Part shown: positions 32,837-40,964 of the stretch, one piece after another | How the letters are laid out: each line of letters begins with the position of its first letter | Position numbering within the stretch: position 1 is the first letter of the stretch | Assembly: GCF_018332655.1 (NCBI RefSeq) | Contig: NZ_BOQL01000018.1 | Coordinates: forward strand, 62,001-126,000 | Reading direction: 5' to 3' | Length of the DNA stretch: 64,000 nucleotides | From: Actinoplanes auranticolor | GTDB taxonomy: Bacteria > Actinomycetota > Actinomycetes > Mycobacteriales > Micromonosporaceae | Program-made: the position numbers and the translations under genes | The notes under the pieces: model-generated | What the model saw: the letters and a program-made list of their open reading frames with translations, nothing else | Told to the model about the DNA's origin: nothing | The model's database searches: none

Positions 32837-33403
32837 TCAGAGCTGACCGAGATCGACCTCGACGTGGAACGGCACGGCCACCTTCACGACGCCGGTGAAG
32901 ACTTCGTTGTCCCGGTAGCGGCCAGTCGCCGGGTCGAGAACGTACGTGTAGACGATCGGTGCGCCGGTGGGGGCCTGCTCGACGCGCCAGTAGAACTGAA
33001 TGCCGGCCTTCGCGTACTGATCGGCTTTGACGATCCGGTCGGTCGTCTCCGACCCGGGTGAGACCACCTCGATCACCAGGAGCACATGCTCAGGTCGAGT
33101 CGGCGTGATATCGATGGTTTCCGCCCGGTACACCGTCACGTCGGGACGACGGTTGTTCAGGGGCACGTCCTGGAGCCGCACATCGAAGTCGGTGTCAGCG
33201 TTCCAGTCCGGTCCCGCGGCACCATCCAAGGCGTTCGCCAGCAGCCGGGCCAGGCGGTTATGCCGCTTGGACGCACTCGGACTCACCAGGACCATCCCAT
33301 CCACGATCTCGATGCCCGCACACTGCTCTGCTGTCCATTCCGCGTACTGCTCGGCCGTGACCTGCTCATGCATCCAGGCCGGCGCGACCATCTCGGCAGT
33401 CAT
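32837..33403 (-). CDS. Uma2-family (DUF820) nuclease-fold protein
   Basis: 188 aa. The start is fixed by AGGAGG five nt before ATG 33403. The family core is present: CAGIEIVDGMVLVSPSASKRHNRLARLLANAL, then NRRPDVTVYRAE, and the PD-(D/E)XK-like EHVLLVIEVVSPGSETTDRIVKADQYAKAGIQFYWRVE. Uma2 proteins have a restriction-endonuclease-like fold and are numerous in actinomycetes and cyanobacteria. Their cellular role is not settled. No partner gene such as an antitoxin or methylase is adjacent. Confidence 0.92.
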   Translation of the reverse strand: MTAEMVAPAWMHEQVTAEQYAEWTAEQCAGIEIVDGMVLVSPSASKRHNRLARLLANALDGAAGPDWNADTDFDVRLQDVPLNNRRPDVTVYRAETIDITPTRPEHVLLVIEVVSPGSETTDRIVKADQYAKAGIQFYWRVEQAPTGAPIVYTYVLDPATGRYRDNEVFTGVVKVAVPFHVEVDLGQL

Positions 33404-33524
33404 ACACACCTCCTGGAACGGGCTGGGCTACCGGATTCAAGATACCGTGACCCTGGCGACAAGCAGCCCGTCGGAGCCCGCCCGGCGTCGCCGGAGACCC
33501 GTACCGCCGACGACGAGGATCGTG

Positions 33525-35006
33525 ATGACCCGTACCGATGACGATGTTGCCCTCGATGCGGCGCTGGACCCGCTGGTTCTCGCGCTGGACATCGGGTCCA
33601 CCGCCACCCGGGGCGGTGTGCACGACGCGTCGGGCCGGCGGGTTCACGGCCTGCAGCACAAGGTGGAGCACGCCTTCACGGTCGCCCCCGACGGCACCTC
33701 GGTCATCGACCCGGACCAGGTGACCGCCGAGGTCGAGCAGGTTCTCGACGCGGTCACCGGCGATCCCCGGCTGGGGACCCGCATCACCGGCGTCGCGATG
33801 GACACCTTCGCCGCCTCGCTGATCGCCGTCGACGCGGCCGGACGCGCGCTCACCCCGTGCCTGACCTACGCCGACTCCCGCAGCGCCGACGCGGTCACGG
33901 CGCTGCGCGAGGAGCTCGACGAGCACGCGCTGCAGCAGCGCACCGGCACCCGCCTGCACACCAGCTACCACGCCCCGCGCCTGCGCCGGTTCGCGGCCAC
34001 GGACCCGCGCGTCGCCGCCGGAGCCGCGGCCTGGTGGTCCCTGGGCGAGTACGTCCTGGCCCGGCTGATCGGGCTCCCGCTGGCCGGGACCTCCACGGTG
34101 GCGTGGACCGGCCTGCTGGACCGGCGCACCGGCGAGCTCGACCCCGAGTTGCTGCGCGCCGTGGGTGCGAGCCCCGAGCAGTTCTCACCGCCCCGGGACA
34201 TGACCGAGCCGGTGCCTGCGGCCGCCCCGGTGCGCCGGCCCGCCCTCGCCCGCGCCGTGTGGTTTCCGGTCATCACCGACGGCTTCGCCAGCAACATCGG
34301 GTCGGGGGCGACCGACGCGACCGTGCTCACCGCGGCTACCGCCACCAGCGGGGCGCTGCGGGTGCTAGTCGACGGCCCGGCCGATCCTCTGCCGTTCGGG
34401 CTGTGGAATTACCGGGTCGACGCGGGACGGACACTGCTCGGCGGGGCGATCAACGACGTCGGGCGCGCCGTCAGCTGGGCGCAGAGCACGTTGCGCCTCA
34501 GCCCGGAGCTCGCAGCCGGCCTGACCGCGCCACCGAGCGATGCCACGCCGCTGGTGCTGCCGTACCTCACCGGTGAGCGCGCGCCCGGCTGGGTCGGCGG
34601 CGCACGCGCCGTGTTCGGCGGGGTGTCGGCGGCCACGGACGCCGACACCGTCTTCCGCGGGATCGTCGAGGGCGTGGCCATGACGTACGCGCGCGTCGCC
34701 GACGAGCTGCACCCGGCCGCGCCGCGGGTCCTGGAGGTGGCGGCGGCCGGCCGGGTCAGCAACGACCAGCCCGCGTGGCTGCAGATCCTCGCCGACGTCC
34801 TCGGCCGGCCGGTCACGCACGTGACCCGGCGGCGCGCCACTCAGCGCGGCACGGCGCTGCTCGCCCTCGACGTGCTGGCTCCGGACGTCCCGCGCGCGCC
34901 CCGGGCCACCGGCGCGACGTACGAGCCCCGGCCCGCGCACGTCGAGCACTACGCGCAACGCCGCGCGCGGTTCGCCGAGGTGTACGACGCCCTCGTGCGC
35001 GGCTGA
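33525..35006 (+). CDS. FGGY-family carbohydrate kinase (gluconokinase-like)
   Basis: 493 aa. The N-terminal lobe starts LVLALDIGSTATRGGVHDASGRRVHG, the phosphate-1 loop of the FGGY kinases. Other landmarks are GVAMDTFAASLIAVD, ADSRSADAV, ASNIGSGA, and the C-terminal LVLPYLTGERAPGWV with EVAAAGRVSNDQPAWLQILADVLGRPV. It phosphorylates a sugar or sugar acid with ATP in the cytosol. Gluconokinase-type members share the GERAPxW motif, but the exact sugar is not certain. The gene appears to be alone. Confidence 0.9.
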   Translation: MTRTDDDVALDAALDPLVLALDIGSTATRGGVHDASGRRVHGLQHKVEHAFTVAPDGTSVIDPDQVTAEVEQVLDAVTGDPRLGTRITGVAMDTFAASLIAVDAAGRALTPCLTYADSRSADAVTALREELDEHALQQRTGTRLHTSYHAPRLRRFAATDPRVAAGAAAWWSLGEYVLARLIGLPLAGTSTVAWTGLLDRRTGELDPELLRAVGASPEQFSPPRDMTEPVPAAAPVRRPALARAVWFPVITDGFASNIGSGATDATVLTAATATSGALRVLVDGPADPLPFGLWNYRVDAGRTLLGGAINDVGRAVSWAQSTLRLSPELAAGLTAPPSDATPLVLPYLTGERAPGWVGGARAVFGGVSAATDADTVFRGIVEGVAMTYARVADELHPAAPRVLEVAAAGRVSNDQPAWLQILADVLGRPVTHVTRRRATQRGTALLALDVLAPDVPRAPRATGATYEPRPAHVEHYAQRRARFAEVYDALVRG

Positions 35007-35019
35007 TCCACGACGTGAG

Positions 35020-36393
35020 TCAGCCGCGGACCGCCCGGGCCAGCTCGGCCGCGCCGGCGCGCAGCTGGGACTCCGCCATCTGCGAATAGCCCAGGATCAG
35101 GGTCGGTGGGTAGCGGCCGGCGGACCGGTAGTCGGCCATGGAGGCCAGGGCGATGCCGCGGGCCCGGGCCGCGGCGGTGACCCGGGCCTCGTCGGCGGAC
35201 GGCGGCAGTTCGACGGTGACGTGCAGGCCCGCGGCGATCCCCCGGATGGTTGCTTCCGGCAGCGCCGAGGCCAGGGCCGCCACCAGGGCGTCGCGGCGCC
35301 GGCGGTAGCGCAGCCGCATTCTGCGCAGATGCCGGTCCAGGTGGCCGCGCTCCAGGAAGTGGGCGAAGGCGAGCTGTTCGATACGCGCGGTGCCCTGGTC
35401 GTGCAGCAGCCTCTCCTCACGGACGGTGTCCAGCAGGGACGGCGGGAGGACCATCCAGCCCAGGCGCAGCGCGGGCGCCAGGACCTTGCTGGCCGTTCCG
35501 GCGTACACCACATGGTTCTGATCGAGGCCCTGCAGCGCTCCCACCGCGGGCCGGTCGTAGCGGTACTCGGCGTCGTAGTCGTCCTCGACGGCGATCGCGC
35601 CGCGGGCGCGGAGCCAGGCGACCAGGGCGGTCCGGCGGTCCGGGGCCAGCACGACGCCGGTCGGGTGCTGGTGCGCCGGGGTCAGGACGACCGCGTCGAC
35701 GTCCGCCGCCGGGAGCAGATCAACCCGGAGCCCCAGACCGTCCACCGGTACGCGCACAGCCTCCAGCCCCGCCCGCGCGGCGATCTGCCCCTCCTCGGCG
35801 CTGCTGGGATCCTCCAGGGCGATCCGCCGGGCACCGCGCGCCGCCAGGGCCCGGCAGATCATCCCGAGACCGTGCAGGTAGCCGTTCGTGACGACGATCC
35901 GGTCGCCCCCGGCCACCACACCCCGCACCCGCCCCAGGTAGCCGGCCAGGCCGTCGCGCAGCTCGGTCATCCCGAAGGCGTCGCCGTATCCCAGGTCGGC
36001 GGCGGTGATGTCGGAGACCGCGTCGCGCAGGCATCGGGCCCACTCCACGCGGGGGAACGACGAGACGTCCGGCCGGGCCGGCATGAAGTCGAACCGCGGT
36101 GGCGCCGCCCCGGACACCGCCGGCGGCGCGCAGACCGACGACGGGAAGGGCCCGTCGGCCACCCGCGGCCGGGCGCCCTGCCGCAGCGCCAGGTAACCCT
36201 CGGCCGCCAGCTGGGCGTACGCGTCCACGGCGACCTTGCGGGAGACACCGAGCTGGGCGGCCAGTTCGCGGGTGGACGGTACGGGGGTGCCGGCGCGCAG
36301 GCTGCCCTCCCGGACGGCGTTCCGGAAGCCGCTCTGGATCTGCGCGCTCAGGGTGCCCGGCCGGTCCCTGGCTACGGTCAGCAGAAAGTCCAC
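35020..36393 (-). CDS. MocR/PdxR-family regulator (GntR HTH plus aminotransferase fold)
   Basis: 457 aa from GTG 36393 behind AAGGGGA; ATG 36417 would add 8 residues. The GntR winged helix (LSAQIQSGFRNAVREGSLRAGTPVPSTRELAAQLGVSRKVAVDAYAQLAAEGYL) is joined to a fold-type-I aminotransferase domain. That domain has the PLP lysine in VYAGTASKVLAPALRLGW and the Asp/Tyr region AVEDDYDAEYRYDRP. These proteins bind PLP as effector and often control vitamin B6 or amino-acid genes. It is divergent from an MFS gene, with an inverted repeat between them, so that transporter is the likely target. Confidence 0.94.
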   Translation of the reverse strand: MDFLLTVARDRPGTLSAQIQSGFRNAVREGSLRAGTPVPSTRELAAQLGVSRKVAVDAYAQLAAEGYLALRQGARPRVADGPFPSSVCAPPAVSGAAPPRFDFMPARPDVSSFPRVEWARCLRDAVSDITAADLGYGDAFGMTELRDGLAGYLGRVRGVVAGGDRIVVTNGYLHGLGMICRALAARGARRIALEDPSSAEEGQIAARAGLEAVRVPVDGLGLRVDLLPAADVDAVVLTPAHQHPTGVVLAPDRRTALVAWLRARGAIAVEDDYDAEYRYDRPAVGALQGLDQNHVVYAGTASKVLAPALRLGWMVLPPSLLDTVREERLLHDQGTARIEQLAFAHFLERGHLDRHLRRMRLRYRRRRDALVAALASALPEATIRGIAAGLHVTVELPPSADEARVTAAARARGIALASMADYRSAGRYPPTLILGYSQMAESQLRAGAAELARAVRG

Positions 36394-36413
36394 TGGTCCC
36401 CTTTTCCGCGGCA

Positions 36414-36441
36414 GCACTGGCTCTGTTGTTTGTACCAGTGC
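36414..36441. promoter_or_regulatory. Inverted repeat in MocR/MFS intergenic region
   Basis: GCACTGG (36414-36420) and CCAGTGC (36435-36441) are perfect inverted arms separated by 14 nt, between the MocR-type regulator and the divergent MFS transporter. A site shared by both promoters is expected for this regulator family. Confidence 0.5.
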
Positions 36442-36458
36442 CGGACGACCGTGGACGC

Positions 36459-37610
36459 ATGCTCTTCTCCACGTCGGTGATCGCCCGCCTCCCGCTCGCC
36501 GCCTTCAGCATCGGGATGCTCGTGCACGTCGAGCACCTGACCGGGTCGTACGCCTCGGCCGGCGCCGCTGCCGGCGCTCTCGCCGTCGCCCAGGGGGCCG
36601 GTGGCCCGCTGCTCGGCCGGCTCGTCGACCGCCGCGGCCAGACGGTGGTGCTGCTCGGCTCGGCCCTGACCTGCGGGGCCGCCCTGGCCGGCGTCGCCGC
36701 CGCACCGGCCGGTACGCCGCTGCCGCTGCTGATCGTCCTGGCCGCGGTCGTCGGCTTCGCCACGCCGCCGATCGGCGCCTGCATGCGCACCCTCATACCG
36801 TCGCTCCGGGCGGACTCCCGGCGGGCGTACGCGGTGGACGCCGCCGCCACCGAGCTGACCTGGGTCGCCGGGCCACCGCTGGCGCTGGGGACGGGCGCCC
36901 TCTTCGGCACCGGTACGGCCCTGCTCGCCGCCGGCGCCGTACTCGCCGGAGCAACCGTTCTCTTCGCCTTCTCCCCCGCCTCCCGCAGGTGGCGCCCGGC
37001 CGGCACCCGCCGCTCCACGGGCAGCGCGCTCGCCGCCCCGGCCCTGCGCACGTTGGTGGTCGTGCTCGCCGGAGTGGGCGTCCTGTTCGGGGCTACCGAG
37101 GTGGCGGTCGCCGCCTCGGCCGGGCCGGCCGCTGGTCTGCTGCTGGGTCTGTGGGGCGTCGGATCGCTGACCGGTGGGGTCGTCGCGGCCCGGCTCGGCG
37201 GCGGCGCGAGCACCGGCCGCGGCCTGGCCCTGCTGATCGCCGCATCAGGTCTGAGCCACCTGGTACTGGTCACGGTGGCGGCACATCCGGCCGGGGCCGC
37301 TGTCGCGATCGTCGTGGCGGGCTCGACGATCGCGCCGATCCTGGCCAGCTGCTACGCCATGGTCGACGACGCGGCCCCGGCCGGCACGGTGACCGAGGCG
37401 TTCGCCTGGCTGGCCACCGCCACCGCGGTCGGCACCGCGATCGGCGCCGCGACCGGTGGTCTGCTGGCCGACACCGCCGGTCCCGCCTCCGGTTTCATCC
37501 TGGCCGGTGCCGCCGCCCTGGCCGCCTCGGCCGTCGCGCTCCTCCTGACCGGAGGCCGTCATGTCCCCCGTGCCGATCTCCAGCAGCCTGACGCCGCGAT
37601 GGTCAGCTGA
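36459..37610 (+). CDS. MFS transporter
   Basis: 383 aa with about twelve hydrophobic helices and the short cytoplasmic motif GRLVDRRGQTVVLLGSALTCG after helix 2. The start is the ATG at 36459, directly after the inverted repeat; earlier codons overlap the regulator's promoter. It is divergent from the MocR-type regulator and is probably controlled by it. The carrier resembles the small-molecule efflux branch of the MFS. The 3' end overlaps the convergent mannosidase gene by 8 nt. Confidence 0.9.
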   Translation: MLFSTSVIARLPLAAFSIGMLVHVEHLTGSYASAGAAAGALAVAQGAGGPLLGRLVDRRGQTVVLLGSALTCGAALAGVAAAPAGTPLPLLIVLAAVVGFATPPIGACMRTLIPSLRADSRRAYAVDAAATELTWVAGPPLALGTGALFGTGTALLAAGAVLAGATVLFAFSPASRRWRPAGTRRSTGSALAAPALRTLVVVLAGVGVLFGATEVAVAASAGPAAGLLLGLWGVGSLTGGVVAARLGGGASTGRGLALLIAASGLSHLVLVTVAAHPAGAAVAIVVAGSTIAPILASCYAMVDDAAPAGTVTEAFAWLATATAVGTAIGAATGGLLADTAGPASGFILAGAAALAASAVALLLTGGRHVPRADLQQPDAAMVS

Positions 37611-40600
37611 GCAGCTCCCATTCGGCCAGCTGGGTCTCGGCCGCGCCGTGGTTGGCCGTGATCTGCAAGCGGTAGCGGGGGTAGGCGGTGGTGTTGGCGA
37701 TGACGAAGGCCCGGGTCTGCCGCCGGTCGCTGAAGTCCAGGTTGCTGCGGGTGTCCAGCGTGGTCCAGGTGGTGCCGTCCGTGGAACCCTGCAGCGTCCA
37801 GCTCTTCGGGTCGCGTTGCGGGCTGTCGTCGGCCGAGGTCAGTGTGTACTGCCGGACCGCCGCTGTGCCGGTGCCGGCGAAGCGGTATTCCAGGGTGGCG
37901 GTGTTCTGGAAGGTCAGCCACTTGGTCAGGGAGGTGTCGTCGACCAGGCTGGCCCGGCCCTCGGCGGTGCCGTTCTCGCCGCTGGCGGTGAGCGTGCCGC
38001 CGGTGGCCTTGTCGGTCAGCGGCCGCGGCACCGCGCTGCCGGTCGTGATCGAGGCCGGGATGTCGTTCGCCCCGGTGCCCCACGACGACGGGTTCGGCCC
38101 CATGGTGAAGCTCAGCGTGCCGCCGGCCGTGAGATCCGCGTGGGTCAGGTAGTTCTTCGGGTAGGCCACTCCGTTGAGGGTGGCGCTCTGGATGTAGCGG
38201 TTGGTGTCGCTCACGCCGGGCGCCGTGACGGTGAACGTCTTGCCGCCCTCCAGCGTGACGGTCGCCTTCGGGTGCAGCGGCGCCCCGATGGTGTAGTCGG
38301 TGCTGCCCATCCGGGCCGGGTAGAAGCCGAGGGCGCTGAACACGTACCAGGCGGACATCTGGCCGTTGTCCTCGTCGCCGAGGTAGCCGTTGCCCGTGCC
38401 GGCGCCCGAGTCGTACAGCTTGGTGAGCACGTCGCGGACGCGGGTCTGGGTCTTCGCCGGGGTGCCGGCGTAGTTGTACATGTAGAGCATGTGGTGGATC
38501 GGCTCGTTGGAGTGCGCGTACTGGCCCATGTTGGTGTCGTAGGCCTCGGTCATCTCGTGGATCGTGCCGCCGTAGCAGCCGGGCAGGAAGTCACGGGAGG
38601 CCGCGAAGACCGAGTCGATCTTGCTGGAGAGCTGGGCCCGGCCACCGTAGAGGTTGGCCATGCCCTGCGGGTCCTGCGGGGCCGGGGTGGCGTAGTGCCA
38701 GGGCGCGCCCTCGGTGAACTCGCAGCCCCACTCGTGCGGCCTGAACGCCGAGTCGGCGGTCCGCCAGGCGCCCGACTTCTGCTTGCCCCGGTAGAAGCCG
38801 ACCGACGAGGAGTACAGGTTGGCGTAGTCCAGCGCGCGGTTCTGGAAGTAGTCGGCGTCCTCGGTGAAGCCCAGCGCCCGGCCGAGCTGCGCGATGCCGT
38901 AGTTGTTGGTGGCGTCCTCCAGGGTCCAGGAGGCCGCCTCCCCGCGGACGTCGGTGGGCACGTACCGCTTGAAGGTCGAGACCTCGATGCCCTTGCGGCC
39001 CCGGGAGCCGGAGGCGGAGTAGACGCTGGCGTTCTTCACCATCGAGGCGTACGCGGCCCGGTAGTCGAAGTTGCGCACCCCCTTGGCGTACGCGTCGGCG
39101 AAGGCCAGGTCCTGGTTGGTGCCGACCATGATGTCGATGTAGCCGGGCCCGGTCCAGCGCGGCGTCCAGCCCCCGTTCTTGTACGCGTTGACCACCCCGT
39201 CGAGCATCTCGCCCGTCCGCGTCGGCGTCAGCAGCGAGTACAGCGGCCAGACCGCGCGGGCGGTGTCCCAGAAGCCGTTGTTGACGTACATCTGCCCGTC
39301 GTGCACCGCGTTGTCGTAGGGGCTGTGGTACCGGCGGACACCGCCGACCATCTCGGAGCGGTTGTTCGGATACATGAACGCCCGGTACAGGTTGGAGTAG
39401 AAGGTGACCATCCGGTCGTCGGTCGCCCCCTCGATGCGGGCCCGGCTGAGCGCCGTGTCCCAGGTGGCCGCGGCTTCCTCGCGTACGGTGTCGAAGGTCT
39501 TGCCGCCGATCTCCTGGCTCAGGTTGCTCGCGGCCTGGGCCACGCTGATGAAGGAGGTCGCCATCCGGAGGTTGACCTTCTCGCCGGCCGTGGTCGCGAA
39601 GCGGATCCAGGTGGTCGCGCCCTGCCCGCTGACCGTGCCGGTGGCCGCGATCGCCTTGTCCACGGCGCCGGAGAAGTACATCCGCTGACCCTTGTGGTCG
39701 ACGTGGCCGGAGACGACGCGGGCGGCGGCGTCGACATTGATCGAGCCGCCGGCGCTGTCGACGGTGTCGAACAGGATCACCGACTCGGCGGCGGCCGGGT
39801 AGGTGAACCGCAGCGCGCCGGCATGGTCGGTCGGCGCGATCTCCGCGGTGATCCCGTACGTGTCCAGCTGCGTCTTGTAGTAGTGCGCCTTGGCCACCTC
39901 GTTGCTGTGCTTGAAGGTGGACTTGCGCGCGTCCGGAGTGGACTTCACGCCGCCGGTCATGGGCATCACCTGCAGCTGGCCGTAGTCACCGATCCACGGG
40001 CTCGGCTCGTGACTGATCCCGAAGCCCTGCACGGTGGTGGACTTGTACTCGTAGAGCCAGCTGTCGCTGTTGCCGTTGGTGATCGGGGTCCAGAAGTTGA
40101 AGCCGTTCGGGACGGTGGTGCCGGGGAAGGTGTTGCCGCGCGAGTAGCTGCCGGTGGAGTTCGATCCGCGCCGGGTGTCGACCAGGTCGGACAGGCGGGC
40201 CGGGGCACCGCCGGCCTGGATCGAGATGTCGTCGAGGTAGCCGCGGAAGGTACCGGTGTTGAGCGGCTGGTCGTAGGCGATCAGGATGCGGTCGACGGTC
40301 CGGCCGGCGACGTTGTCCCCGATCCGCGAGGTGACCAGGTTCCACTGGTTGAAGGCCAGGCCGGAGCCGCTGCCCTGGAAGGCCGGGTGCACCCGGATCC
40401 CGCGCTGGTCGACGGCCCCGGAGTCGCGCAGCGTGCTGCCGTCGGTGAAGACGAGGTCGACCGCGACGTCCAGGTGCCCGCCGGACTGTGGATAGACCCA
40501 GTAGGACAGGGTGGTGGCCGCGGTGACCGGCAGATCGACATCGAAGATGCGGTTGTACGAGTACGACGAGGTCGTGCTGGTGTCGGTGCCCGAGTACATC

Positions 40601-40851
40601 AGCGCCGCCGAGCCGGTGTGCGCGGTCTCGGTACGCGGCGCGCTCTCCATACCGGTGAGCCCACAGCAGTAGCCGCCGATCCCGGCGGTGCTCTCCACAC
40701 TGTTCTGCCAGGTCGGCTGGGGATCGCCGGCCTCGAACCCGGTGACGAAGTCGCCCGGCGCGGCCGAGGCCGGCAGCGCGGTGGCGACGAGCCCACCCGC
40801 GATCAGGACCGCAGTGGTCAGCCAGGCGAGGGGTCTCTGCTTCATGCTCAT
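37603..40851 (-). CDS. Secreted GH92 alpha-mannosidase with C-terminal discoidin domain
   Basis: About 1082 aa; starts at 40863, 40851 and 40845 are all possible, and the signal peptide (KQRPLAWLTTAVLIAGGLVATALPASA) fits any of them. Layout: an N-terminal beta-sandwich (about 35-210), the GH92 region from LSDLVDTRRGSNSTGSYSRGNTFPGTTVPNGFNFWTP through NEPIHHMLYMYNYAGTPAKTQ and GNGYLGDEDNGQMSAWYVFSALGFYP, and a C-terminal F5/8-type domain ending HGAAETQLAEWELLS. GH92 enzymes are calcium-dependent exo-alpha-mannosidases acting on mannans or N-glycans. It is divergent from a second GH92 gene. Confidence 0.94.
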   Translation of the reverse strand: MSMKQRPLAWLTTAVLIAGGLVATALPASAAPGDFVTGFEAGDPQPTWQNSVESTAGIGGYCCGLTGMESAPRTETAHTGSAALMYSGTDTSTTSSYSYNRIFDVDLPVTAATTLSYWVYPQSGGHLDVAVDLVFTDGSTLRDSGAVDQRGIRVHPAFQGSGSGLAFNQWNLVTSRIGDNVAGRTVDRILIAYDQPLNTGTFRGYLDDISIQAGGAPARLSDLVDTRRGSNSTGSYSRGNTFPGTTVPNGFNFWTPITNGNSDSWLYEYKSTTVQGFGISHEPSPWIGDYGQLQVMPMTGGVKSTPDARKSTFKHSNEVAKAHYYKTQLDTYGITAEIAPTDHAGALRFTYPAAAESVILFDTVDSAGGSINVDAAARVVSGHVDHKGQRMYFSGAVDKAIAATGTVSGQGATTWIRFATTAGEKVNLRMATSFISVAQAASNLSQEIGGKTFDTVREEAAATWDTALSRARIEGATDDRMVTFYSNLYRAFMYPNNRSEMVGGVRRYHSPYDNAVHDGQMYVNNGFWDTARAVWPLYSLLTPTRTGEMLDGVVNAYKNGGWTPRWTGPGYIDIMVGTNQDLAFADAYAKGVRNFDYRAAYASMVKNASVYSASGSRGRKGIEVSTFKRYVPTDVRGEAASWTLEDATNNYGIAQLGRALGFTEDADYFQNRALDYANLYSSSVGFYRGKQKSGAWRTADSAFRPHEWGCEFTEGAPWHYATPAPQDPQGMANLYGGRAQLSSKIDSVFAASRDFLPGCYGGTIHEMTEAYDTNMGQYAHSNEPIHHMLYMYNYAGTPAKTQTRVRDVLTKLYDSGAGTGNGYLGDEDNGQMSAWYVFSALGFYPARMGSTDYTIGAPLHPKATVTLEGGKTFTVTAPGVSDTNRYIQSATLNGVAYPKNYLTHADLTAGGTLSFTMGPNPSSWGTGANDIPASITTGSAVPRPLTDKATGGTLTASGENGTAEGRASLVDDTSLTKWLTFQNTATLEYRFAGTGTAAVRQYTLTSADDSPQRDPKSWTLQGSTDGTTWTTLDTRSNLDFSDRRQTRAFVIANTTAYPRYRLQITANHGAAETQLAEWELLS

Positions 40852-40913
40852 GGCGACCTGCATTCCAGTCAGGCGGGAAGTCCTGCCCCAGATATTGACT
40901 CATTTAACTTCGT

Positions 40914-40929
40914 GTGACAACGATGTCAC
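40914..40929. promoter_or_regulatory. Palindromic operator between the two GH92 genes
   Basis: GTGACA-ACGA-TGTCAC is a 16-nt perfect inverted repeat with a 4-nt centre, in the space between the divergent mannosidase genes. The TGACAACGATGTCA form is typical of LacI-family sites in actinomycetes. One repressor could govern both genes. A TGACATCGAT at 4831-4840 before the pectate lyase resembles a half of such a site. Confidence 0.6.
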
Positions 40930-40964
40930 CATCTTTTTCCGCCGTTGACCCGGAGGCACCCCTC

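Noticed and set aside
32545..32898. Plus-strand frame starting MTVVAVAGSARRF.
   Set aside because: Composition is Arg/Pro/Val-rich shadow; the minus strand in the same place encodes the remnant protein and the Uma2 end.
32837..33403. Uma2 protein as part of a restriction or defence island.
   Set aside because: It stands alone; no adjacent methyltransferase, helicase or toxin partner is present.
37561..40917. A very long open frame (over 1000 codons) opposite the GH92 gene at 37.6-40.9 kb.
   Set aside because: It is the antisense shadow of the mannosidase gene; its translation is Val/Gly/Arg repeats with no domain, as expected from codon bias.
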